Source of the DNA: CAVWSM01 sp963799425 | GTDB taxonomy: Bacteria; Actinomycetota; Actinomycetes; Jiangellales; Jiangellaceae | Assembly (NCBI GenBank): GCA_963799425.1 | Contig: CAWCXA010000016.1 | Span: 1-64,000, forward strand | Direction: 5' to 3' | DNA length: 64,000 nt | Shown: one piece after another, positions 1 through 8,601 of the stretch | Position numbering within the stretch: position 1 is the first letter of the stretch | Layout: each line of letters starts with the position of its first letter | Program-made: the position numbers and the translations under genes | The notes under the pieces: generated by a model | What the model saw: only the letters and a program-made list of their open reading frames with translations | Database searches by the model: none | What the model was told of the DNA's origin: nothing

Positions 1-83
1 GGGCGATCACACTGTCCGGCGACTGAGTGTTGCCCGGGGTGCCATCCAATTCCAGATCAACCGCGCCGATGGTCGTACGCCAC

Positions 84-971
84 TCAACGCTGCGCGGCTA
101 TCTCGTCGTCCACTAGTTCACCGATCGCGGGCATCCGGGTGAGGATGGCGTGATTGAGCGCGATGAACTTCGGGCTGGAGCCCGGATACATCTGCCCGAT
201 CATCCGCAGCATCTCGTCGACGAACACGTTGACCTGTGTTCCCGGCCGAGTGTGCGTCACCGGAGGCCCGTGCGCGCCGCCGGCGGGTAGTCGCAACTTC
301 GTGTTACCGCTGATGACGAAAATTTCCCCTGTCTGAGAGTCCTGTCCGACAAGCATGTCCGCTGCCTCCGCTATCGCTGTCTGACTAGCCGATGATGGCG
401 CGGCTACGCCGCCCGCGATCTGCCGTGCGCGGGGAATGATCCGGTCCAACAGTGTGGTGATGCGTCGATCGCCGGGACACACCTTCCCCGTCGCGAACGT
501 CCAACTCTCCCCACCAGACACTCGGCCCCGGAACTTGAACGGTGGGCCGAAGTTTCCATCGATCCCTTGCCGGTGAAAGGCAATCCCGCGACTGCCGGAC
601 CTGGAGTCCGGGCAGGCGACCAGCGGAATGCCGTGTGTCTGTGACGCCCAGGCGCAGATCTGGGCGATCGCCTCAACCTGCGCATCGGTGAAGTCCGGGA
701 CAGCGTGACCATCGTCCTTGTCCCAGGACGGGAAGGCCGACGACCGGTCCTCGTTCTCGATCGCGATGACCCGAGGGTTCCCGTCGCGGTTGGCGCCGGA
801 CTGGAAGGCCGTGTCGCGGGACTGAAAGATGGTGCCGTCAGCGGCCGTGGAGAAGTGTGCCGCATGCGCCGGTGCGAGGCCGACGATGGTGTGAATGCAG
901 ACGATGTCAAAGCGGGACATACCTGCCGAGCCATGCTCGCCCACGAACTTGGCCCCTGGCATCCTGGCCAT
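84..971 (-). CDS. Phage-type endolysin, N-acetylmuramoyl-L-alanine amidase-like
   Basis: Predicted 295-residue peptidoglycan hydrolase of the amidase_2/PGRP fold, likely cutting the MurNAc-L-Ala bond. The fold is suggested by an early CIHTIVG stretch, HFSTAADGTIFQ around residues 40-51, a VIAIENED segment near 70 and KVCPGDRR near 164, which resemble the zinc-His, substrate-strand and terminal C-P-G-D/R positions of the family. The C-terminal third is unlike a catalytic domain and may bind cell wall. The ATG follows a strong GGAAGGA site by about seven bases. The start overlaps the stop of the upstream nucleotidyltransferase fragment as TGATG, so the two are translationally coupled. Bases 1-83 keep a readable frame just past the stop, so the natural C terminus could be longer if a frameshift lies near 84. 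Probably a prophage gene; no other phage gene is visible to confirm it. Confidence 0.72.
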   Translation of the reverse strand: MARMPGAKFVGEHGSAGMSRFDIVCIHTIVGLAPAHAAHFSTAADGTIFQSRDTAFQSGANRDGNPRVIAIENEDRSSAFPSWDKDDGHAVPDFTDAQVEAIAQICAWASQTHGIPLVACPDSRSGSRGIAFHRQGIDGNFGPPFKFRGRVSGGESWTFATGKVCPGDRRITTLLDRIIPRARQIAGGVAAPSSASQTAIAEAADMLVGQDSQTGEIFVISGNTKLRLPAGGAHGPPVTHTRPGTQVNVFVDEMLRMIGQMYPGSSPKFIALNHAILTRMPAIGELVDDEIAAQR

Positions 972-1147
972 CAGGTGTCCTTCCGTGGTGACATGCCCAC
1001 GTCACGCTGACACCTACATGGTGCTCCGCAGGACCGCGCCGTGGGTACCGAATCCAGAAAGTGGAGATCGGTATCGCTGTCGCCGGTGTCATCACCGCGT
1101 GCCACGGATCCGAATAGCCAAACCGCTCGGGGATCGAGGCTGGTCAC
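971..1147 (-). pseudogene. Minimal nucleotidyltransferase (MNT-type) fragment
   Basis: A short reading frame of 58 codons from a GTG. It carries the nucleotidyltransferase-fold signature WLFGSVARGDDTGDSDTDL, that is GSxxRG followed by the paired metal-binding aspartates of the DxD element. This matches the N-terminal core of MNT proteins such as the antitoxins of HEPN/MNT pairs, which are normally about 100-140 residues with further strands and a third acidic residue. Here the frame loses resemblance after the DTDLHFL segment and ends in a TGA that overlaps the endolysin ATG. It is either a truncated gene or a frameshifted one. No HEPN partner is seen in the flanking sequence. The motif is seen directly; antitoxin function is only a family-based possibility. 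Confidence 0.5.
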
Positions 1148-1284
1148 GATGTCGTCAACAAGGGGCGAAACCTGTCAGCGAGCAGGCGACCGTTCCAGGC
1201 GGCCTTGCCGTCGCGGGTAGCCCACGTGACACCCCTGGGCGCAGCGTACCCATGATCCATCTGCCGCGGCCTGCGAACCGCGGC

Positions 1285-2254
1285 TCACATCGCGCGGTAG
1301 TCGCGCGGCGCCAGCCGCGGCCCGAACCGTGGTGCGCCGACACCCGCCATCTCCAGGATCCGGGTGACCCGATAGCGATGGCCGGCGTACGGCTCCAACA
1401 GCTCCAACATCTCCTCGTCGGAGTCGGATACCCGGCCGGTCAGGTTGTAGATCACCATCCGGGGGATGTGGAAGTCCCCGACCGAGACGGCATCTGGGTC
1501 GCCAACCGCCCGCTGAAGCGTCTCGGCTGCCGTCCAGACGCCGACCCCGCGGATCGCGGTGAGCCGCTGCGACCCGTTCGGCCGGCGGCAACGTACACGC
1601 CTCTTCCATGCGGTTGGCGACGCGCGCGACCCGTACGACGGTCTCGGACCGCTGCGGCCCGACGCCGGCGCGGTGCCAGTCCCACGACGGGATGTGCCGC
1701 CAGGTCTCGGCGTCGGGGGCGACCCGCATGCCAGCAGGCGCGGGGCCGGGGGCGGGCTCGCCGTGCCACCGGAGCAGCGTGCGCCAGGCGCGGTGCGCCT
1801 CGGTGCCGGTGACCTTCTGCTCGAGGATGGCGGGGATCAGGGCCTCGAGCACCAACCCCGTACGGCCGATGCGCCAGCTGCCGCCCGTACGCCGCCAGGC
1901 ATCCCGCAGCACCGGCTCGACCGGGGCGAAGCCGTCGACGTCGTCGTCGGCGCCGAGCATCGACGGGACCGAGTCGAGCAGCCAGTCGGCGCCTGGACCC
2001 CAGGCGGTGGCGTGTACGGATCCGGATGACGGGTCGGCGCGCAGGCGGAGGGTGCCCGGGCCGGCGGGGGTGCGTACGGCTCGCCAGACGCTGCCGTCGG
2101 GCTGGATCCGGTACGTGGGATCGCTGGCGCGCCGGTGGACGGAGAGGGTGCGGTGGACGTTGATCGCGTACGTCGCCTGCCACTCGCGGACCTTGCCGGG
2201 TGTGTCGTCGGCCACTCGCTCCGAGCGGAACCCTGAGCGCGCGCCGATCGTCAT
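1285..2254 (-). CDS. DNA-3-methyladenine glycosylase (AlkA-like), one frameshift
   Basis: HhH-GPD-type base excision repair glycosylase, predicted to remove alkylated purines from DNA. The frame reads well from an ATG (MTIGARSGF) through LIPAILEQKVTGTEAHRAW and then switches frame near 1564. An extra G separates ERVAA from LTAIRGVGVWTAAETLQ, the helix-hairpin-helix. Reading then continues through VGDFHIPRMV, which holds the expected catalytic aspartate, and ends at APRDYRAM. The 323-codon reconstructed length is normal for the family. The glycine-rich hairpin and the aspartate are both present, so the enzyme would be active if the indel is a sequencing error. It diverges from the DUF3105 gene, sharing a 60-base intergenic region. 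Confidence 0.75.
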
Positions 2255-2265
2255 GGCAGACACCG

Positions 2266-2271
2266 TAGACT
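2266..2271 (+). promoter_or_regulatory. Putative -10 box for the DUF3105 gene
   Basis: TAGACT lies 44 bases before the GTG start, in the short divergent region between the glycosylase and the DUF3105 gene. It matches the actinobacterial TANNNT -10 consensus; no clear -35 is seen. An identical hexamer precedes rmlD. Confidence 0.4.
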
Positions 2272-2315
2272 TCACGGTCGGTGTCCCCTGACTTACCCGC
2301 CGAAGAGAGAGCCCC

Positions 2316-3044
2316 GTGGCGCAGAGTTCGAAGAAGCAGCAGGCCGTGGATCGCCGTGCCCGGGTCGAGGCGCTGAAAAGGAGCAGGAGAGCGCCGATCG
2401 GCGCCGGAAGATGCTCGTCTTTGGCGTCAGCGGGGTGCTCGCGCTCGGCATCATCGCCGCGGCCGCGATCCCGCTGATCAACCAGTCGCGCAACAACCCG
2501 GCCAACAAGGGCTGGGGCACGTTCGGCGTGGCAGCCGCTGACGCCTCCTGCGACCCGGTGGTCGAGGACGCGCAGGCCGGAACCCAGGACCACCGGCCCG
2601 ACGGCGAGACGATCGAGTACACGAGCGCGCCGCCCGACGTCCGGCCCGCACTATCGGGCGCCGGCGACGTTCGAGCGGAAGTTCTACACGGTGGACGACA
2701 CGCCGGAGATCGAGCGGCTCGTGCACAACCTCGAGCACGGCTACACGATCTTGTGGTACGACCCGTCGATCTCGGACGCCGATCTCGACACGCTCGAGGA
2801 CCTGGCGACCAAGGCGTCGGAGTCCGATGACGTGTCCGACCAGGTGGCCGGCAAGTTCATCGTGGCGCCGTGGGACCCGGAGCGGGCCGAGGGTGCGTTC
2901 CCTGACGGCAAGTCGTACGCGCTGTCGCACTGGGGTGCCGAGACGGCGTTCCGGCAGTACTGCGGGGAGCTGTCCGGCGAGGCCGTCCGCGACTTCGTGC
3001 AGGACCACCCGTTCAGCGACTCGCCTGAGCCCAACGCGCTCTGA
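2316..3044 (+). CDS. DUF3105 family membrane-anchored protein, two frameshifts
   Basis: Reconstructed product of about 242 residues. It has a charged Lys/Arg/Glu-rich N terminus, one transmembrane helix (MLVFGVSGVLALGIIAAAA) and an extracytoplasmic DUF3105 domain with the conserved TSGPHYRAPA and LVHNLEHGYTILWY segments. The GTG start follows GAAGAGAG. Two one-base indels break it: one lost A in the AAAA run near 2377 (ALKKEQESADRRR), and one extra G near 2636 before the SGPHY motif. DUF3105 has no assigned function; the HNLEHG histidines could bind metal. It sits 8 bases before the TIGR03089 gene, as an apparent two-gene unit. Confidence 0.78.
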
Positions 3045-3052
3045 TCGTTTCG

Positions 3053-3736
3053 GTGTTGGAGTCGCCGTACGCGCTGCTGCGGGGGCGCTCGCTCGCGACG
3101 GCGCGCGGCCGTTCGTCACCTACTACGACGACGCGACCGGCGAGCGGGTCGAGCTGTCGGTGGCGACGTACGAGAACTGGGTCGCCAAGACCGCGAACCT
3201 GCTGGTTGATGGGCTGGGTGTCCCTGACCGCGATGCGCGCGTCGGTATTTGCCTGCCGGCGCACTGGCAGTCGCTGGTGTGGGTGATGTCGGCTTGGGCG
3301 GTCGGGGCTGAGGTCGTGCTCGGCGAGTCGTCGGGGGTCGACGTCGCGGTGGTGGGGCCGGATCTGGTTGCGGCCGCCGCCGAGGGTGACGCGGGCGAGG
3401 TCGTCGCGCTGTCGCTGCGGCCGCTCGGCGGGCGGTTCGTGGAGCCCCTGCCGTCGCGGGTGCTGGACTATGCGGTCGAGGTGCCGGCGTACGGAGATCG
3501 GTTCGTGGCCGGCAATCTGCGCGAGACAGGTGGAGCTGCTGGCGCGGGCACGGGCGATGGACGTTCCCGCGGGAACGCGGTTGCTCGTCGAGCGCGACGA
3601 TCTCGACCTGGACACGGTCGTCGCCGCGTTGGTCGTACCGCTCGTCGTGGGTGGGTCAGTGGTGCTCGTACGCAATGCCGACGCACAACGGCGACCAGCC
3701 CGGATCCAAACCGAGCGGGTCACGATCCAGCTCTAG
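3053..3736 (+). CDS. TIGR03089 family protein, two frameshifts
   Basis: Actinobacterial TIGR03089 protein of about 228 residues, related to the N-terminal part of AMP-binding (acyl-CoA synthetase-like) enzymes but lacking the full adenylation domain. The frame must be repaired at a GGGGG run near 3083 (one G lost) and near 3528 (one extra A). It then reads LARDGARPFVTYYDD, ICLPAHWQSLVWVMSAWAVG and ends TERVTIQL. The GTG start gives VLESPYALLRG. Its stop overlaps the stop of the convergent acyltransferase gene. Families of this type often sit near LCP and rhamnose genes in actinobacteria, as here. Its function is unknown. Confidence 0.75.
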
Positions 3737-5547
3737 GCAGCGACCGAAAGCACCACGTTGGCGTAACCGGCGGCGCCATCCCTTGTCACGTGGATGCCGT
3801 CTCGATGCAGCCAGTCCGGATGCTCGCCGGTGATCCAGTGCCAGTCCACGACGGACACGTTGGGGTAGCTAGCGCCGACGTTGCTGATCGTCTGGTTGTT
3901 CGGGCCCTCCCAGTTGCGTGGCACTCGATCGTTGACCAGGACGACCCGCTGACGATCCCGAAGCACATCGAGCGTCGACGCCAGCTGCGACGGGTTGATG
4001 ATGCCGTTGTTGCCGGTGTGGATCAGCACGACGCTGCCAAGCTGTTGTGCTGCCGCCGCTGCAGCGAGGGCATCCAGCATCTGGTGGGCTTGGACACCCT
4101 CGGCAGCGCTCACCGTGATGGCTATGCCGGATGCCTGCAGTGCGCCCTTTGCGCCGAGGAGCACCGAGTCGCCGTACGCGCTGACCTGCGCCGGCGCCGC
4201 GGGTGCAGGTGCCGGAGCAAACGCTGGTGACGCAGCGGAGAGAGGCGGCTGCGACACAACGGTGACCTGGCCGGCTGGTGGCGCTGCTTCTGCCGGTGCC
4301 ACGCGGGTCGGTGCCGAGCTGACCGACATGAAAACCACCACCGTGCCCGCCACTCCGATCAGGACGCCCGAGTGAACGGCGCGCGACGGCCGACGCCGAC
4401 CTCGGCCTCCGTCGGCCGCGATACGGGGCGACCGGAAGCGCTGCTCAACCCAGCGGTAGCTCAGCTCAGCAAGGGCGAGGATCAGGGCAGCCCGCAAGGC
4501 CTGGAGCAGCCACTGCGATCCGTACGCATCCAAGCGGGACATGGTCAGGACGACCACGGGCCAGTGCCACAGGTAGATCGAGTAGGAACGCAGGCCCACC
4601 CAACGAGGAACTGGACGATCCAGCGCTCGGCCAAGGGCGCTACCGCGACGGGTCACGGCAAACACGACGAGCACAACGAGAGCATCGAAAGCCACGAGGC
4701 CGCCTCGATAGAGACCTGGGTCGAACTCGTCCACGCTGCGGAGCTGCCAGATGACGAGGGCAAGAGCCATCAGGGCCAGCAAGTCCCACGCCCGCGTGGT
4801 CAGGATCGGCTGCCGGCGACGCTGGTCGTTCGACATGGCCCAGGCGCCCATGGCTGAACCCAGCAGGAGTCCCGTGGCGTGGGTGTCGGTCCCGAAGTAC
4901 ACCCGAGCCGAGTCAGCTTCGTACGGCACGCCAGAGCTGACAGCGATCACGGTCATCAGGACGGTCGAACTCAGCGCCAATCCGAAAGCGATGACGGCGA
5001 GTCGGCGAATCCGAGCAGCCGTCAACGCTCCGCCGCTCACCGACCGTCCCCAGCAGACGACGGCCAGGATGGCGCATGGCCACAGGAGGTAGTACTGCTC
5101 CTCGATCGAGAGCGACCACAGGTGCTGGAGCAGCGGCGGCTGGCCGGTGAACTCGAAGTATGACTGGTCGTCGAAGATCAGCCACCAGTTCGTCACGTAC
5201 GCCAGGCTCGAGAGCGCACTCTGCCCAAGAGTCTCGCGCTCCTCCGGCCAGAGGAGCAGCCCGCTGACGACGACCACGGCGACCACGACGAGGACCGCTG
5301 GCAGCAGCCGGCGCGCGCGACGCCGGTAGAAGGCACCGAGGGCCAACCGGCCGGAGTCGCGAAGCTCCCGCAGCAGTAGCTGCGTGATCAGAAACCCGCT
5401 GACGACAAAGAAGATGTCGACTCCCAGAAAGCCACCCGGGAGCCAGCTCGGGTCCAGATGGAACAGAACGACGGCGGTGACTGCGATCGCTCGCATGCCA
5501 TCCAGGCCAGGCAGGTGGGTCCGCCGCCGTGGCTTGGATTCGGACAT
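3733..5547 (-). CDS. Membrane acyltransferase with C-terminal SGNH domain (OafA-like)
   Basis: 604-residue integral membrane O-acyltransferase. Residues about 10-380 form the acyltransferase_3 domain: the early LPGLDGMRAIAVTAVVLFH stretch with the conserved R and H, FLGVDIFFVVSGFLI, and SLSIEEQYYLLWP, plus about ten hydrophobic helices. A Pro/Ala-rich linker (residues 400-430) leads to an external SGNH domain with YGDSVLLGA (Ser nucleophile), HTGNNG and DGIHVTRDG (Asp/His pair). This layout transfers acetyl groups to surface polysaccharide or peptidoglycan on the outer face. The start chosen (MSESKPRRR) removes an unlikely long upstream extension. It ends convergently on the TIGR03089 gene and diverges from galE. 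Confidence 0.88.
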   Translation of the reverse strand: MSESKPRRRTHLPGLDGMRAIAVTAVVLFHLDPSWLPGGFLGVDIFFVVSGFLITQLLLRELRDSGRLALGAFYRRRARRLLPAVLVVVAVVVVSGLLLWPEERETLGQSALSSLAYVTNWWLIFDDQSYFEFTGQPPLLQHLWSLSIEEQYYLLWPCAILAVVCWGRSVSGGALTAARIRRLAVIAFGLALSSTVLMTVIAVSSGVPYEADSARVYFGTDTHATGLLLGSAMGAWAMSNDQRRRQPILTTRAWDLLALMALALVIWQLRSVDEFDPGLYRGGLVAFDALVVLVVFAVTRRGSALGRALDRPVPRWVGLRSYSIYLWHWPVVVLTMSRLDAYGSQWLLQALRAALILALAELSYRWVEQRFRSPRIAADGGRGRRRPSRAVHSGVLIGVAGTVVVFMSVSSAPTRVAPAEAAPPAGQVTVVSQPPLSAASPAFAPAPAPAAPAQVSAYGDSVLLGAKGALQASGIAITVSAAEGVQAHQMLDALAAAAAAQQLGSVVLIHTGNNGIINPSQLASTLDVLRDRQRVVLVNDRVPRNWEGPNNQTISNVGASYPNVSVVDWHWITGEHPDWLHRDGIHVTRDGAAGYANVVLSVAA

Positions 5548-5652
5548 GTCAGCAGAATGGGACGGGTACGACCGCCGCTCCGGGACTTCACGCGGCGTGG
5601 CGCGAGGTTTCGCGCGATCGGCAGGCGGCAGGAGCAGATCCCCGTACCTCTG

Positions 5653-5658
5653 TAGGGT
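5653..5658 (+). promoter_or_regulatory. Leaderless-type -10 box for galE
   Basis: TAGGGT ends eight bases before the galE ATG, so transcription would start at or next to the start codon. No ribosome binding site is present, which agrees with a leaderless message. Confidence 0.5.
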
Positions 5659-5665
5659 CGGCGCC

Positions 5666-6638
5666 ATGACTGTGCTCGTCACCGGTGGCGCCGGATACAT
5701 CGGCGCGCACGTCGTCCGCCTTCTGCAGCAGCAGGGGACTCCCGTCGTGGTCGTCGACGACCTGTCGACCGGTCGCGCGGATCGGGTCGGTGGTGCGCCG
5801 CTCGAGGTGCTCGACCTCGCCCGGGACGACGCGCCTGAGCAGCCTCGCCAAGGTGATGGGCGAGCACGGCGTCGACTCTGTGATCCACTTCGCGGCACGC
5901 AAGCAGGTCGGCGAGTCGGTGGCGAAACCGGAGTACTACTACCAGTCGAACGTCGGCGGCATGGCCCATCTGCTGACAGCGATGAGGCAGTCGGGTGTGG
6001 ACCGCCTGGTGTTCTCGTCGTCAGCAGCTGCGTACGGGATGCCGGACGTCGATCTCGTAAGCGAGGACACGGCCTGTGCGCCAATCAACCCGTACGGCGA
6101 GACAAAGCTCGTCGGCGAGTGGCTGGCACGCGCGGCGGCGCGAGCTTGGGGCCTGCGGCTAGCCAACCTGCGCTACTTCAACGTGGCTGGGGCGGGCTGG
6201 GACGAGCTCGGAGACCCGGCAATCCTCAACCTGGTGCCGATGGTGTTTGACCGGCTGGAGCGCGGCGAGGCGCCGCGGGTGTTCGGCGACGACTACCCGA
6301 CACCGGACGGCACCTGCATCCGCGACTACGTGCACGTGCTCGACCTCGCCGACGCGCACCTTGCGGCGCTGGACTACCTGGGTCGGGACGAACGGCCGTA
6401 CGACACGTTCAACGTCGGCACCGGCGCTGGCGCATCGGTGCGCGAGGTCATCGACGAGGTCGGCCGCACGACCGGGCTCGACGTGACGCCCAGGGTCGAG
6501 CCTCGCCGCGCCGGCGACCCGCCGCGGCTCGTCGCCGACGTCTCCCGGATCCACGACGAGCTCGACTGGACCGCCCGGAATGGGCTCCCAGAGATCGTCG
6601 GGTCCGCATGGTCGGCGTGGCGACACGCCCGCGACTGA
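5666..6638 (+). CDS. galE: UDP-glucose 4-epimerase, one frameshift
   Basis: Extended short-chain dehydrogenase/reductase converting UDP-glucose and UDP-galactose. It shows GGAGYIGAHVV (NAD-binding GxxGxxG), FAARKQVGESVAKPEYYYQSN, SSSAAAYG (catalytic Ser/Thr), INPYGETKLVGEW (YxxxK) and LRYFNVAGA. The frame shifts by one base between about 5832 and 5845. After that the sequence runs to DWTARNGLPEIV and the stop, giving about 324 residues, normal for GalE. It is probably leaderless and convergent with the manB-like gene, whose stop lies 4 bases away. It feeds UDP-galactose to the envelope glycan genes around it. Confidence 0.87.
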
Positions 6639-6641
6639 CTG

Positions 6642-7715
6642 TCAGCTCTGGTCGCTAGAGAGCCGGATCGACCGGTCGGGGATCGCCACGTCGGTCCAGA
6701 CTCGGGTGCCGCGAGCGAGCTCGTTGTCGGAGCCAACCTTCGCGCCGTCACCGATCACACATCCGTCGACGACTGTGCGCGCGCCCACAGTGGCGCCAAC
6801 TCCGACAACCGAATCGAGCACCACGGCGCCAGCGCGGACGACAGCCCCATCCTGCAGCACTGACCCGTCGACAACGGCGCCTTCCTCAACGATCGCTCGC
6901 TGACCTACGACCGAGCCGCCGCGGATGTCGGCTGCCCCGTCGACTCGGGCACTCCGGAGTATGAGGCGCTCACCGGTCGGCCCGGGAACGGCGGACGACT
7001 CGACCCTTCCGACGACGAGGTCTCGCGAACCCTTCACAAATGCGGCCGGTGTGCCGAGGTCGAGCCAGTACGCCGTGTCGACGTACCCCACCATGACGCG
7101 CCCCTCCTCAAGCAGCGCCGGGAAAATCTGCCGCTCGACGCTGACGACTTCGCCGAACGGGATCGTGTCGATCACGCTGCGCCTGAATACATAGCAGCCG
7201 GCGTTGATGCGGTTGGTGACCGGGTTGGGGAGCTTCTCGAGAAAGGCCGTCACCCGCCCCTGGTCATCGAGCGGGACACAGCCGTAGGGCCGGGCATCCT
7301 CTACTTCGGTGAGGTAGAGAGTGACGTCAGCGTCGCTCTTGGCGTGCAAGTCGAGCTGCGCTCCAATGTCGTGGCCCGAGAGCACGTCTCCGTTGAAGAT
7401 CATGACGGGAGCCTCGGGGCCGCTTCGCAACCTGTCCGCCGCGTTGCGGATCGCGCCACCAGTCCCAAGTGGGATCTCCTCGGAGATGTACTCAATCTCC
7501 AGGCCCAGAGGCGAGGCGTCTCGGAGCCCCTCAGCGAACACTTCGGCTCGATAGGACGTGGCCAAGAGCACGTGATCCACTCCGGCCGATCGAGCTCGGG
7601 CCAGTTGGTGCGCGACGAACGGCACGCCAGCGACAGGAAGCATCGGCTTAGGGGTGTTGTTCGTCAACGGGCGCAGTCGTGTGCCCCTGCCACCCACCAA
7701 GAGGATCGCTTCCAC
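6642..7715 (-). CDS. manB: Mannose-1-phosphate guanylyltransferase / NDP-sugar pyrophosphorylase
   Basis: 357-residue nucleotidyltransferase of the Mycobacterium ManB (Rv3264c) type, predicted to make GDP-mannose from mannose-1-phosphate and GTP. The N terminus carries the pyrophosphorylase signature GGRGTRLRPLT with KPMLPVAG. FNGDVLSG supplies the metal-binding aspartate and AYWLDLGTP the sugar-binding loop. From residue 260 there is a left-handed beta-helix of hexapeptide repeats (VVGQRAIVEEGAVV and similar). It lies 10 bases downstream of wbbL, the same manB-wbbL adjacency as in mycobacteria. The sugar specificity is a family inference; a glucose-1-phosphate enzyme is the main alternative. 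Confidence 0.82.
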   Translation of the reverse strand: MEAILLVGGRGTRLRPLTNNTPKPMLPVAGVPFVAHQLARARSAGVDHVLLATSYRAEVFAEGLRDASPLGLEIEYISEEIPLGTGGAIRNAADRLRSGPEAPVMIFNGDVLSGHDIGAQLDLHAKSDADVTLYLTEVEDARPYGCVPLDDQGRVTAFLEKLPNPVTNRINAGCYVFRRSVIDTIPFGEVVSVERQIFPALLEEGRVMVGYVDTAYWLDLGTPAAFVKGSRDLVVGRVESSAVPGPTGERLILRSARVDGAADIRGGSVVGQRAIVEEGAVVDGSVLQDGAVVRAGAVVLDSVVGVGATVGARTVVDGCVIGDGAKVGSDNELARGTRVWTDVAIPDRSIRLSSDQS

Positions 7716-7725
7716 AGAGGGTCCC

Positions 7726-8601
7726 CTAGGCCCGATCTCGACCCGTCCGCGCCCGAAGCACGACGTACCTGACTTGTAGCCCGGCCTTCAACAACCAGCG
7801 CAGTGGTGGTCGGTAGCGCTTAGCGAGATACCGATAGGCACTGTCGTGATGGGCCTTGAGCATACGTCGAGGTTCGCGTGATGTCGTTGTGCCGCCGACA
7901 TGGGTGACCCGTGCATCGGGCACGTAGACGTTCTGCCAATTAGACCGACCGAGCCGGTCTCCGAGGTCCACGTCCTCGAAATACATGAAGAACCCGGGAT
8001 CAAAGCCGCCGACGGCATCGAAAGCCCGTCGACGTAGCAGCAGGCATGAGCCGGACAGCCATCCTGCGGCGCGCTCGGACACGGCCACATCAGCCCGTCG
8101 GTAGGCCCGAGTCCATGGATTCTTCGGCCACACTCGGACGAGTAGAGCGTGTCCGATCCCATGACCCACGACGGGGAGCGCTCTGGCGCTGGGGTAGAGG
8201 GAGCCATCTGGCTCGAGGACCGCTGGCCCAAACGAGCCTCCTTCGGGCCAGCGTTCCGCCGCGGAGATGAGCTCGTCCACGGCGCCGGACGCGAACACCA
8301 GATCTGGGTTGCACACCAATAGGAACTCGGTCTCGGCGCCTTGCGCGCCGACGTTTGCTGCGGCGCCGTAGCCAACGTTGGACGAGGTGCGCACAATGCG
8401 GACTCCGTGCTCCTGCGCGGCGCGCTCAGGCGCCCCATCAGTGGAGCCGTTGTCCGCGATCACGACCTCGTAGGGTGTCGTGCACGCCTTTGGCAGCGAG
8501 TCCAGCAGACCGTCGAGGAGATGGCCGGGCGAATAGGTCACCACGATGACCCGCACCGCTGGTCGCTCGGCCGCAGGTTCTTCCACGCTCGAGTCGCTCA
8601 T
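7726..8601 (-). CDS. wbbL: Rhamnosyltransferase WbbL (arabinogalactan linkage-unit type)
   Basis: GT2-family enzyme of 291 residues, predicted to add L-rhamnose from dTDP-rhamnose to polyprenyl-diphosphate-GlcNAc, building a linkage unit for wall polysaccharide. Motifs: VIVVTYSPG at the N terminus, VVIADNGSTDGAP (nucleotide binding), VCNPDLVF (DxD-like), GWLSGSCLLLRR, and FFMYFEDVDLGDRLGR with the acidic catalytic pair. The ATG at MSDSS overlaps the upstream GT4 stop as ATGA, which decides it over an ATG four codons upstream. It is flanked by rmlA and the manB-like gene in one minus-strand operon, so donor synthesis and transfer are co-expressed. The acceptor is inferred from synteny with mycobacterial wbbL. 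Confidence 0.83.
   Translation of the reverse strand: MSDSSVEEPAAERPAVRVIVVTYSPGHLLDGLLDSLPKACTTPYEVVIADNGSTDGAPERAAQEHGVRIVRTSSNVGYGAAANVGAQGAETEFLLVCNPDLVFASGAVDELISAAERWPEGGSFGPAVLEPDGSLYPSARALPVVGHGIGHALLVRVWPKNPWTRAYRRADVAVSERAAGWLSGSCLLLRRRAFDAVGGFDPGFFMYFEDVDLGDRLGRSNWQNVYVPDARVTHVGGTTTSREPRRMLKAHHDSAYRYLAKRYRPPLRWLLKAGLQVRYVVLRARTGRDRA

Noticed and set aside
1..83. A possible phage gene running off the left edge on the minus strand
   Set aside because: The frame looks coding but has no start codon after an upstream stop; it may equally be a shifted tail of the endolysin.
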